Below are positions 7,001 through 14,065 of a stretch of DNA of 21,771 bases, one piece after another (position 1 is the stretch's first letter; each line of letters begins with the position of its first letter). The position numbers were made by a program, and so were the translations under genes. The stretch lies in contig CAJPNZ010000045.1 in assembly GCA_905372155.1 (NCBI GenBank), positions 1 through 21,771 on the forward strand, in the 5' to 3' direction. The stretch comes from Propionibacteriaceae bacterium (GTDB taxonomy: Bacteria; Actinomycetota; Actinomycetes; Propionibacteriales; Propionibacteriaceae). The notes under the pieces were generated by a model. The model searched no databases. It was not told the origin of the DNA and worked only from the letters and a program-made list of their open reading frames with translations.

Positions 7001-7693
7001 TCACACTTCCTGATCCTCCGCTGGATCAACCTCTGTCCAGTGCTTTGGATTCCGCTTGCATTCAAGGGCAGGAACGCGCTCTGTCACCTCACGCCATTGT
7101 CTTCCGCTCGCCTCGATGTGATCGATCCACCTGAGCGGCTTGTTGTAGTAACGCATCTTGCCTCCACACCGAGGACACTTCCCCGCACAGATCTTCTCAA
7201 GCGTTATCCGACGTCCTGAACCATTCACTGCCCACCCAAAGATCAGCGGCTTTCGCAACTGGCCACTAGTCACATGACGTAAGCTGAGCACGAGACCAAG
7301 GAACAGGATCAGGATCAGAAAAACTATCGACCATATAACGAAGGCACCGCCGTCAGAAGCCCGCCCAGGACCTGAATGAAGCAGATCTATAGCTGGCTGA
7401 AACACTTTCCAGAGGGGGAACAAGCTCATCAACCCGACAAGCAGTCCTACCCAGGACAATAACGCTTGAGTGATGGGACTACGCCATTTCGGAACGGCCT
7501 CATATGTCGCCATCGGAACGATATCTGCTGAGGGATTGACGACCACGTCACGCCCAGCCTGGTAAATGTTCCCGTGGAGGTCCCCGCCTCCAGTACTCAC
7601 GACATTCCCCGCGCCGCCATTCAAAGAGGCTCCACAATCCCCGCAGAACCTCTGCTGCAACTCCACAGATCTTCCGCATACGGGGCAGATCAC
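7001..7693 (-). CDS. Zinc-ribbon membrane protein of unknown function
   Basis: A 230-aa protein. Residues 3-20 form a zinc ribbon (CPVC then CGDC). The segment GGDLHGNIYQAGRDVVVN (37-53) resembles short Gly-rich QAGRDV motifs that I recall from NTPase/TPR-type conflict proteins. Two hydrophobic segments (~77-101 and ~117-138) predict a membrane hairpin. A second Cys cluster, C169, C173, C176 and C212 (CPRCGG), probably binds another zinc in the C-terminal domain. Both soluble ends would lie on the same side, presumably cytoplasmic. The start is GTG at 7693, overlapping the ychF stop as GTGA behind a purine-rich GGGGGAAGAA, so translation is coupled to ychF. I do not recognise the family. Lower GC than ychF suggests an acquired gene that uses ychF expression. 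Confidence 0.7.
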   Translation of the reverse strand: MICPVCGRSVELQQRFCGDCGASLNGGAGNVVSTGGGDLHGNIYQAGRDVVVNPSADIVPMATYEAVPKWRSPITQALLSWVGLLVGLMSLFPLWKVFQPAIDLLHSGPGRASDGGAFVIWSIVFLILILFLGLVLSLRHVTSGQLRKPLIFGWAVNGSGRRITLEKICAGKCPRCGGKMRYYNKPLRWIDHIEASGRQWREVTERVPALECKRNPKHWTEVDPAEDQEV

Positions 7694-8781
7694 TTCTTCC
7701 CCCCAGACGTAAGCCCCGTCCGGAACTCCACGACGTCGCCGTCCTGCATGACGTAGTCCTTGCCCTCCAGGCGCATCTTGCCGGCCGCCTTTGCCGCTGC
7801 TTCGGAGCCTGCCGCCACGAGGTCGTCGAAGCTGACGACCTGGGCCTTGATGAAGCCCTTCTGGAAGTCGGTGTGGATCACCCCCGCCGCCTCGGGGGCC
7901 GTCGCTCCTTGGGGGATGGTCCAGGCCCTGGCCTCCTTCGGGCCCGCCGTCAGGTAGGACTGGAGGCCGAGGGTTTCGTAGCCGACCCTGGCCAGCACGT
8001 CGAGGCCCGGTTCCGTGATTCCCATCTCCTCCAGGAATGCGCGACCCTCCTCCTCGTCCATCTCCACCAGTTCGGCCTCGAACTTCGCGTCGAGGAAGAT
8101 CGCCTCGGCAGGGGCGACGACCTGACGCATGCGGTCCTTGAGGTCCTCGTCGGCCAATTCGTCCTGATCGCAGTTGAACACGTACAGGAACGGCTTCGCG
8201 GTGAGCAGGAACAGGTCTCGCAGCAGCTCCATGTCCAGCCCCGAACCGTGGATTCGTTTCCCGGATTCGAGGACCTCGACGGCCGCCTGCATGGCCTCCA
8301 GCTTCGGGCGCGACTCCTTCTTGATCCGCGCCTCCTTCTCCACGCGCGGAAGCGCCTTCTCCAGGCTCTGGAGGTCCGCGAGGATCAGTTCCGTGGTGAT
8401 CGTGTCGATGTCGCCGGCCGGATCCACCTTCCCGTCGACGTGCGTCACGTCGACATCCTCGAAGACGCGGGTCACCTGGCAGATGGCGTCGGCCTCACGG
8501 ATGTTGGCGAGGAACGCGTTGCCCATGCCCTCGCCCTTCGACGCCCCCCGGACGATGCCCGCGATGTCCACGAAACTCACGGTTGCGGGCACGATGCGCT
8601 GGGAGTCGAACATCTTCGCCAGCACCGGCAACCGGGAATCCGGCACCCCCACCACACCGACGTTCGGTTCGATCGTCGCGAACGGATAGTTGGCCGCCAG
8701 CACGTCGTTGCGGGTCAGCGCGTTGAACAGGGTCGACTTGCCGGCGTTCGGGAGGCCGACGATTCCAATGGTGAGAGCCAC
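7690..8781 (-). CDS. ychF: Ribosome-associated P-loop ATPase YchF/OLA1
   Basis: A 363-aa YchF-family protein of the OBG-type GTPases that hydrolyses ATP rather than GTP and binds ribosomes; it is linked to start-site choice and oxidative stress. Seen: G1 GLPNAGKST near the N-terminus, switch II DIAGIVRGASKGEGMGNAFL, a coiled-coil region (LEKALPRVEKEARIKKESRP), the altered G4 strand YVFNCDQDE in place of NKxD, and the C-terminal TGS domain ending DYVMQDGDVVEFRTG. The GTG at 8781 gives exactly the usual family length; the frame extends 18 codons upstream without family-like sequence. TAGACT 8 nt upstream suggests a leaderless mRNA. Downstream it overlaps the zinc-ribbon gene. Confidence 0.96.
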   Translation of the reverse strand: MALTIGIVGLPNAGKSTLFNALTRNDVLAANYPFATIEPNVGVVGVPDSRLPVLAKMFDSQRIVPATVSFVDIAGIVRGASKGEGMGNAFLANIREADAICQVTRVFEDVDVTHVDGKVDPAGDIDTITTELILADLQSLEKALPRVEKEARIKKESRPKLEAMQAAVEVLESGKRIHGSGLDMELLRDLFLLTAKPFLYVFNCDQDELADEDLKDRMRQVVAPAEAIFLDAKFEAELVEMDEEEGRAFLEEMGITEPGLDVLARVGYETLGLQSYLTAGPKEARAWTIPQGATAPEAAGVIHTDFQKGFIKAQVVSFDDLVAAGSEAAAKAAGKMRLEGKDYVMQDGDVVEFRTGLTSGGKK

Positions 8782-9103
8782 GAGCGACGAGTCTACGGCA
8801 CGCCACCCCTGGAGGGGGCGGCGTCGTGCCGGCAAAAATATTTACGAACCTCTTGCGTTTCCCAAATACTGTGGGTTAGGGTTTCTTCAGTGAACGACAC
8901 AGTTGGTCACAGGTGTTCAGGACCACCGTTACGCGCTCTGCCACAAGCGCTCGGCAGGCCCGCCGCACCGGCCTTTTTCTCTCCTTGGGCCGGGTTGCAG
9001 GCGGGCCTGCACACTGTTTCCAGGGGTTCTGCGGGTGTGAGCGCTGACCCGATGCCATTTCGGGGGACAGCCGTGGGCGTGGGTACCAAGACGGCCGCCG
9101 GGT
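8782..9103. other. Intergenic region upstream of ychF
   Basis: No gene is supported here. It carries the ychF -10 box, an AT-rich patch (AAAAATATTTACG, ~8834-8847) and a 6-bp perfect hairpin TGCAGG-CGGG-CCTGCA at 8996-9011. The repeat array that follows is listed separately. Confidence 0.45.
8790..8795 (-). promoter_or_regulatory. -10 box, leaderless start of ychF
   Basis: TAGACT on the minus strand ends 8 nt before the GTG start, and no Shine-Dalgarno sequence is present. It is the same hexamer, at almost the same distance, as before the NTPase gene at 3499. Confidence 0.4.
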
Positions 9104-9346
9104 GGTTTCGACACGACCGGCTCGCTGACGCTCGCTGGTCGGCTCAACCAGCTTCAACCGGAATGGTTTCGACACGCCCCGCTCGTCGACGCTCGCTGGT
9201 CGGCTCAACCAACTTCAACCGGAATGGTTTCGACACGCCCCGCTCGTCGACGCTCGTGAGGCTCGGCTCAACCAGCTTCAACCGGGATGATTTCGACACG
9301 CCCCGCTCGTCGACGCTCCTGAGGCTCGGCTCAACCGGATTCGGGG
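9104..9346. repeat. Four tandem ~61-bp intergenic repeats
   Basis: Units begin at 9104, 9165, 9226 and 9289, each with GGTTTCGACACG (GATTTCGACACG in the last), followed by CTCGTCGACGCTC and ending around GGCTCAACCAGCTTCAACC. Units 1-2 are 61 bp and unit 3 is 63 bp; units 3 and 4 share a GAGGCTCGG variant. The GGTTTCGAC start and the GTCGGCTCAACC end are partly complementary, so each unit can fold. Similar GGTTTCGA...CTCAACC elements are, as I recall, common between genes of high-GC actinobacteria. The array lies just downstream of the aminopeptidase stop and may act as a transcription end. Confidence 0.8.
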
Positions 9347-9353
9347 GAACCGG

Positions 9354-10625
9354 TCATCCCTCAAGGTAGGCGCGCAGCGCGGCGGCCAGATGGTGCGGGT
9401 CATCCACTCCGCACATCTCCCGGGCCGAGTGCATCGACAACAACCCGATGCCGACGTCCACCGTCACCATTCCCAGCCGCGTGGCGGTGATGGGGCCGAT
9501 GGTGGAGCCGCACGGCATCGCGTTGTTGGACACGAACACCTGCGACGGCACCCCCGCGGCCTCGCAGGCCTGCAGCCACAGCGCCTCACCCACCGCGTCG
9601 GTGGCGTAACGCTGGTTGGCGTTGACCTTGAGCATGGGGCCGCCGTTGGGAACGAGATCGACGTGCGGGTCGTGGTGCTGGGGGTAGTTGGGGTGAACCA
9701 GGTGCCCGGCGTCCGCCGAGACGCAGGAGCCACGGGCGAGCAGCGCCTTCGTCGCGTCTAGATCACACCCTGCGACGGAGACGATCCGCTCCAGCACGTC
9801 CTCGAGGAACGGCCCGGCCGCCCCGGAGCTGGTGGCGGAACCGATCTCCTCGTGGTCGAAGGCGGCCAGCAGCACCAGGTCGTCGCCGTCGCCCAGGTCC
9901 TCGATGGCCGTCAATCCGGCGTGGGTGCTGGAGAGGTTGTCCAGGCGAGACGAGGCGAAGAACTCGTTGCGCAGCCCGAAACGAGCCGGAGGCTGTGAGA
10001 GGTAGGTGAACAGGTCGTGTCCCAGGATGTCGCCGGGCCTCACCCCGGCCTGTTCCGCGAGGGCCGCCAGCAGGTCGGGTTCGGCGTCGAGGGTGAAGAC
10101 GGGCTGGGTGTGGGTCTGCCGATCGAGCCTGAGACCGTCATTGACCGACCGGTCCAGGTGAATGGCCAGCTGCGGGAGCCTGGCCACGGAGTCGAGATGC
10201 ACCAGGTGCTGGGCGCTGTCGCGGGTGATGATGCGACCCGCGATGCCGAGTTCCCGGTCCAGCCACGAGTTCAGCAGCGCACCGCCGTAGATCTCGACGG
10301 CGATCTGACCCCACCCGCGGAAGGAGAAGCTGGCCTCGGGTTTGACCTTCAACGCCGGGGAATCGGTGTGGGCACCCACGACACGCAACCCGGTGGCCTC
10401 GCCGATGCGTTCTGGTTGTCGCCAGGCGATCACGGCGCCGTGTCGCACGACGAAGAACCGGCCGGCGCCCCGCGGGAACCGGCTCTTCTCGTCGACCGGG
10501 ACGAAACCGGCATCGGCAAGGCGCGACGCCATGCTCCAGGCAGCGTGATAGCTCGTAGGGGAGGCCGTCACGAAGGCGGCCAGGTTATCCAGATGGGAAG
10601 AAGGATTCGAGAACACGATTCCCAT
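9354..10625 (-). CDS. apeB: M18 family aminopeptidase
   Basis: A 423-aa metalloaminopeptidase of the aspartyl-aminopeptidase family (M18), removing N-terminal residues from peptides in the cytoplasm as a large multimer with two metal ions. Metal-site motifs appear in order: GAHTDSPALKVKP (H86, D88), SSRLDNLSS, FDHEEIGSATSSGA, a SADAGHLVHPNYPQHHDP segment, and the C-terminal SMHSAREMCG. The substrate-site strand PCGSTIGPI is also present. Length fits the family. The ATG at 10625 is the only good start; it is divergent from rmuC across 149 nt. Sequence is intact. Confidence 0.96.
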   Translation of the reverse strand: MGIVFSNPSSHLDNLAAFVTASPTSYHAAWSMASRLADAGFVPVDEKSRFPRGAGRFFVVRHGAVIAWRQPERIGEATGLRVVGAHTDSPALKVKPEASFSFRGWGQIAVEIYGGALLNSWLDRELGIAGRIITRDSAQHLVHLDSVARLPQLAIHLDRSVNDGLRLDRQTHTQPVFTLDAEPDLLAALAEQAGVRPGDILGHDLFTYLSQPPARFGLRNEFFASSRLDNLSSTHAGLTAIEDLGDGDDLVLLAAFDHEEIGSATSSGAAGPFLEDVLERIVSVAGCDLDATKALLARGSCVSADAGHLVHPNYPQHHDPHVDLVPNGGPMLKVNANQRYATDAVGEALWLQACEAAGVPSQVFVSNNAMPCGSTIGPITATRLGMVTVDVGIGLLSMHSAREMCGVDDPHHLAAALRAYLEG

Positions 10626-10774
10626 TCAACACCCCATCCCCGACAAAACCGTCCCCACATGGGGGTGGGGACGCACGCGGTCACCCCCGTTGAGGATGAA
10701 CGCTCGCCGCCGCGTCCCCGAATGTGCGATGGGGTGCAGCAAAAAATGTCGGTGCCGTCTGCAACCCTTCCCTC
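10626..10774. promoter_or_regulatory. Divergent apeB/rmuC promoter region with palindrome
   Basis: GTCCCCA at 10651-10657 pairs perfectly with TGGGGAC at 10666-10672 around an 8-nt loop. It lies between two divergent genes and could be an operator or a short hairpin. I see no confident -10/-35 pair for either gene. Confidence 0.35.
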
Positions 10775-11962
10775 ATGGACACTTCCTCACTGCTCCTGGC
10801 CCTGGCGGCGCTGCTGGTCGGCGTGGCCCTCGGTTTCCTGCTGGCCCGCCAGAGCGCCGCCACCCGCACGGCACGCGCCGAGGCCGAACGCGATGCCGCC
10901 ATCAAACGGGCCGCGGACGTCACCGCGGACCGCGAACAACTCGCCCACCAGTTCCGGGCCTTGTCGGCGGATGCCTTGGAGAAGCAGACGAAACAGGCCG
11001 ATCGCGCCGCGGAACTGCGCCTGACCCCGATATCCGAGGCGCTGCGGCAACTCCAGCAGCGGCTGGCGGAGGTGGAAAACCAGCGCACCGCCCTGGCAGC
11101 GGAACTCAGGCAGCAGGTGGAGGGGGTCCGGGTTTCCGGCGAGGCGGTGCGGAAGGAAGCGGCGTCGCTGGCGACGGCGCTGCGGGCCCCTCACGTGCGG
11201 GGAGCCTGGGGTGAGTCCAGTCTGCGGCGGATCGCGGAGGTCGCGGGACTGGTGGAGCACTGCCATTTCGAGACCCAGACCAGCTACACCTCATCGGAGG
11301 GCAACCGGCTGCGCCCCGACATGCGCATCGACCTCGACGGGGGCCGGGCGGTGTTCGTGGATTCGAAGGTGCCCCTGTCGGCCGTGCTGGAGGCCTGCCA
11401 GGCAGAGGACGAGGAGGAACGCGCCGCGCACCTGCGGCGCTTCGTCAGACACGTCCGCACCCACATCGACCAGCTCTCCGCCAAGGAGTACTGGGCCCTC
11501 GACGCCGGCAGCCCCGAGTTCGTGGTGCTGTTCCTCGGCAGCGACGAGTTCTACCGCCTCGCCCTGGAACAGCAACCCACCCTGCACGAGTACGCCGCCG
11601 CCCGCCGGATCACCCTGGCGGGACCGGGCCTGCTGATCCCGCTGCTGCAGATCATCTCTCACGGGTGGCGGCAGTCGCGGCTGGCGGAGTCGGCGACGAG
11701 AATCAGCGCGCTCGGACGCGAGCTGTACTCCCGGCTGGCGACCCTGGGATCGCACTTCGAGAAGCTGGGGGCGTCCATCAACGGCACGGTCAAGAACTAC
11801 AACGCCGCCATGGGCACGCTGGAATCGCGGGTGCTGGTCTCGGCGCGACGATTCCGGACGTTGGACGTCTCGATGGACGAACTGCCGCACCTGAGCTCCG
11901 TCGACGAGGGGGTCCGGACCCCCGTCGCCCCGGAACTGGCAGCTCCTCCGGATGCGGGGTGA
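10775..11962 (+). CDS. rmuC: DNA recombination protein RmuC homologue
   Basis: A 395-aa RmuC protein, a family with a predicted PD-(D/E)XK-like nuclease fold and a role in limiting recombination at inverted repeats. It starts with a membrane anchor (SSLLLALAALLVGVALGFLL, residues 3-22), followed by a long coiled coil rich in Ala, Arg and Glu (to ~residue 140). The RmuC domain begins at RGAWGESSLRRIAEVAGL and includes RLRPDMRIDL, AVFVDSKVPLSAVLEA, SPEFVVLFLGSDEFY and LIPLLQIISHGWRQ, all family-typical. ATG 10775 starts directly before the membrane anchor and is preferred over upstream in-frame starts. It is convergent with alr and ends before a strong hairpin. Confidence 0.95.
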   Translation: MDTSSLLLALAALLVGVALGFLLARQSAATRTARAEAERDAAIKRAADVTADREQLAHQFRALSADALEKQTKQADRAAELRLTPISEALRQLQQRLAEVENQRTALAAELRQQVEGVRVSGEAVRKEAASLATALRAPHVRGAWGESSLRRIAEVAGLVEHCHFETQTSYTSSEGNRLRPDMRIDLDGGRAVFVDSKVPLSAVLEACQAEDEEERAAHLRRFVRHVRTHIDQLSAKEYWALDAGSPEFVVLFLGSDEFYRLALEQQPTLHEYAAARRITLAGPGLLIPLLQIISHGWRQSRLAESATRISALGRELYSRLATLGSHFEKLGASINGTVKNYNAAMGTLESRVLVSARRFRTLDVSMDELPHLSSVDEGVRTPVAPELAAPPDAG

Positions 11963-11995
11963 AAGGTCTCGCCACCGAAAACTCCTCTTCCCGCG

Positions 11996-12047
11996 AGCCG
12001 GGTGAGCCGATCCGTTCACCGGCCTTCACGGGTCGGCTCACCCGGCT
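11996..12047. terminator. Bidirectional terminator between rmuC and alr
   Basis: Two perfect 15-bp arms, 11996-12010 (AGCCGGGTGAGCCGA) and 12033-12047, flank a 22-nt loop. The position between two convergent stops fits a two-way terminator. There is no T run, as is common for high-GC actinobacteria. Confidence 0.75.
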
Positions 12048-12098
12048 TCGGGGCGAACACCCACATCGCCCCGCACCATGTATCCACAACCCGAGGAT

Positions 12099-13211
12099 CT
12101 ACGAGTAGATGCGCGGCACCCTGGGGGCGATCAGGCAGGGCACCTCATAGGTGATGGTGCCCATCAGGTCGGCGAGTTCCTCCATGGTTATCTGCTCGTC
12201 GCCCTGGCGGCCGAGCAGCACCACCTCGTCGCCCACCGCGGCCTGCGGGTCGTCGGGGCCGAGATCGATCATCGTCTGGTCCATGCACACCCGACCCGCG
12301 ATCGGGCAGGAACGCCCGCCCACCAGCATGCGTCCGCGGTTGCTGAACAGCCGCGAGTAGCCGTCGCCGTAACCGACGGGGACGGTGGCGATCCACGTGT
12401 CGCAGGGGGCGGTCCAGGTGCGGCCGTAACCGACGGTCTCCCCCTCGGGGACGCGTTTGAGGAACGAGACCCGCGACGTCCAGGTGGCGGCGGGGCTCAG
12501 ACCCTCCCAAGCGGTGGCGGAGTCGGCCCGGTAACCGTAGGCGATGATCCCGGGGCGGATCAGGTTGGTGCCCGTCAGGTCGTGGCCGAGCACCGCCCCG
12601 GAGTTCCCGGCGTGGACGTACGGGATCTCCCCGACGGCGCCGCGGATCTCGTCGACGACGGCGATGAACCGGGCGAGCTGGGCCCTGGTGAACTCCTCCC
12701 CTTCGGGGCAGTCGCTGATCGGCAGGTGGGTGAACACGCCATCGAGGGCCAGGTTGGGGCTGTTCTTGATCCGTGTGGCCAGGGCGACGGCCTCGCCGGG
12801 GTGGACACCGACACGCCGCATGCCGGTGTCGACCTTCAGGTGCACGGGGTGGCGGACACCGGCGCGTTCGGCGGCTTCCTGGGCCGCCTCCGCCCCCGCG
12901 ACATCACCCACGGATATGGTCAGGCGAGCGGCGATGGCGCGATCCAGTTCCTCGGGGAAGCAAGGCGAGAACTTCAGGGCGGGAAGCTCGACGCCCCCCT
13001 CTCGGAGCTGCTCGGCCTCGGACACCTCTGCCACACCGAGCCACTGGGCGGAACCCACGGATTCGACGTGCCGGGCGACGGGAACTATCCCGTGCCCGTA
13101 GGCGTTGGCCTTGACAGGGAGGAGGACTGCACGGCCGGGGTTGCGTTCGCTCGCCAGGGCAAGATTCGCGTCGATGGCGGCCAGGTCTACGTTGAACTGG
13201 GAAGGGCACAT
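12099..13211 (-). CDS. alr: Alanine racemase
   Basis: A 370-aa PLP-dependent fold-type III enzyme interconverting L- and D-alanine for peptidoglycan synthesis. The PLP lysine is K34 in VLLPVKANAYGHG. The second catalytic base is Y262 in VGYGRTW. Other family signatures are HLKVDTGMRRVG, FTHLPISDCP, NSGAVLG, NLIRPGIIAYGY and AGRVCMDQTMIDLG. Length is normal. The ATG at 13211 is chosen because homology begins there and CAGAAT 6 nt upstream may be a leaderless -10 box; the frame extends 27 codons further with no homology. It is divergent from the DUF4282 gene. Confidence 0.96.
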   Translation of the reverse strand: MCPSQFNVDLAAIDANLALASERNPGRAVLLPVKANAYGHGIVPVARHVESVGSAQWLGVAEVSEAEQLREGGVELPALKFSPCFPEELDRAIAARLTISVGDVAGAEAAQEAAERAGVRHPVHLKVDTGMRRVGVHPGEAVALATRIKNSPNLALDGVFTHLPISDCPEGEEFTRAQLARFIAVVDEIRGAVGEIPYVHAGNSGAVLGHDLTGTNLIRPGIIAYGYRADSATAWEGLSPAATWTSRVSFLKRVPEGETVGYGRTWTAPCDTWIATVPVGYGDGYSRLFSNRGRMLVGGRSCPIAGRVCMDQTMIDLGPDDPQAAVGDEVVLLGRQGDEQITMEELADLMGTITYEVPCLIAPRVPRIYS

Positions 13212-13217
13212 GCCCTC

Positions 13218-13274
13218 ATTCTGGCGCACATAGCGAGACCGCGGGATGGCGGTGCCCGTTTCGAGTGGCAGAAT
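13218..13274. promoter_or_regulatory. Divergent leaderless promoters of alr and the DUF4282 gene
   Basis: CAGAAT occurs twice in mirror orientation: minus strand 13218-13223, 6 nt before the alr ATG, and plus strand 13269-13274, 7 nt before the ATG at 13282. Both match a -10 box except for the first base and neither gene has a strong ribosome site. The call rests on the symmetry and spacing. Confidence 0.35.
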
Positions 13275-13281
13275 GGCCCCC

Positions 13282-14004
13282 ATGTCGAACAACCAGTGGA
13301 CCGGCGCCCAGGATTGGAACGCCCAGCCCCAGCAGTCGAACGCCCAGGAATGGAACGCGCAGTCGGCCCAGGATTGGAACGCATCTGCGCAACAGCCCGC
13401 CCAGGATTGGGGGGCGCAGTCTCAGGATCAGACCACTATCCAGCCCGCAGCCCAGGACTGGAACGCACCCGCGCAGGACCAGACCTCCGTGACCGCGGCG
13501 CAGGATTGGAACGCCCAGCCCCAACAGTCCGTCCCATCCGCCCCGGAATGGGGCACCCCGGGGCAGGAGAACACCGCCCAGCAGAACATGCAGGACTGGA
13601 ACCAGCAGGCGGCCTGGGGTGCGGCCCAGCAGGCGCAGCCCCAACAGCAGCAGTGGGGTGGACAGCAGCAGGCAGCCCCCTACGGCGGCCAGCAACAGTG
13701 GGGTGGACAGCAGCAGGCCCCGTCGGGTCTCGGCGCGATCTTTGATTTCGGTTTCAAGGGCAGCGCGCTCAAGAACGGCATCGGCACCGTCTACTTGGTG
13801 ACCGTGATCTGCTTTGCGGTCTTCGCTCTCTTCGAGCTCATCTTTGGCATCGGTATCAACGGCCAACCCGGCGGAAACGCCTTGGCCATCCTTCGTGCCC
13901 TGTTCGTTCCGCTGGCGCTGGCCTTCGTGGGAATCATCTTGTCCCGCGCCTTCCTGGAGGGAATGGCCGCCCTGGTCAAGAAGAACGACGACAAGCAGGA
14001 GTGA
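13282..14004 (+). CDS. DUF4282 membrane protein with QDWN-repeat N-terminus
   Basis: A 240-aa protein. Residues 1-~150 are a low-complexity, Gln/Trp/Asn-rich, likely disordered tail with about six (A/M)QDW or AQEW units (AQDWNAQPQQS, AQEWNAQ, AQDWNAS, AQDWGAQS and so on) and two QQQWGGQQQ-like units. Residues ~152-235 match DUF4282: a FDFGFKGSA start, one membrane helix (TVYLVTVICFAVFALFELIF), a Gly-rich loop, and a second helix (ALFVPLALAFVGIILSRAFL) with a charged C-terminus. The topology would place the tail in the cytoplasm. The function of DUF4282 proteins is not known. The start at ATG 13282 is preferred over ATG 13273. A strong hairpin follows the stop. Confidence 0.8.
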   Translation: MSNNQWTGAQDWNAQPQQSNAQEWNAQSAQDWNASAQQPAQDWGAQSQDQTTIQPAAQDWNAPAQDQTSVTAAQDWNAQPQQSVPSAPEWGTPGQENTAQQNMQDWNQQAAWGAAQQAQPQQQQWGGQQQAAPYGGQQQWGGQQQAPSGLGAIFDFGFKGSALKNGIGTVYLVTVICFAVFALFELIFGIGINGQPGGNALAILRALFVPLALAFVGIILSRAFLEGMAALVKKNDDKQE

Positions 14005-14023
14005 CACCCTCCCCCGAACCATC

Positions 14024-14049
14024 AGGCCGGGCCCGCATGGGCCCGGCCT
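14024..14049. terminator. Bidirectional terminator hairpin
   Basis: AGGCCGGGCCC (14024-14034), loop GCAT, then GGGCCCGGCCT (14039-14049), an 11-bp perfect GC-rich stem followed by TCTCGTTCC. It sits between the DUF4282 stop and the convergent E2 gene stop. Confidence 0.85.
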
Positions 14050-14065
14050 TCTCGTTCCTGAGATC

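Noticed and set aside
9104..9346. CRISPR-like array
   Set aside because: The units are contiguous variants of one sequence with no unique spacers of constant length, and no cas genes are nearby.
7873..9369. A 498-codon open frame on the plus strand
   Set aside because: It lies opposite ychF and runs through the 61-bp repeats; its product has no family features.
12078..13745. A 555-codon open frame on the plus strand
   Set aside because: It is antisense to alr and then out of frame with the DUF4282 gene; composition is typical of a shadow frame.
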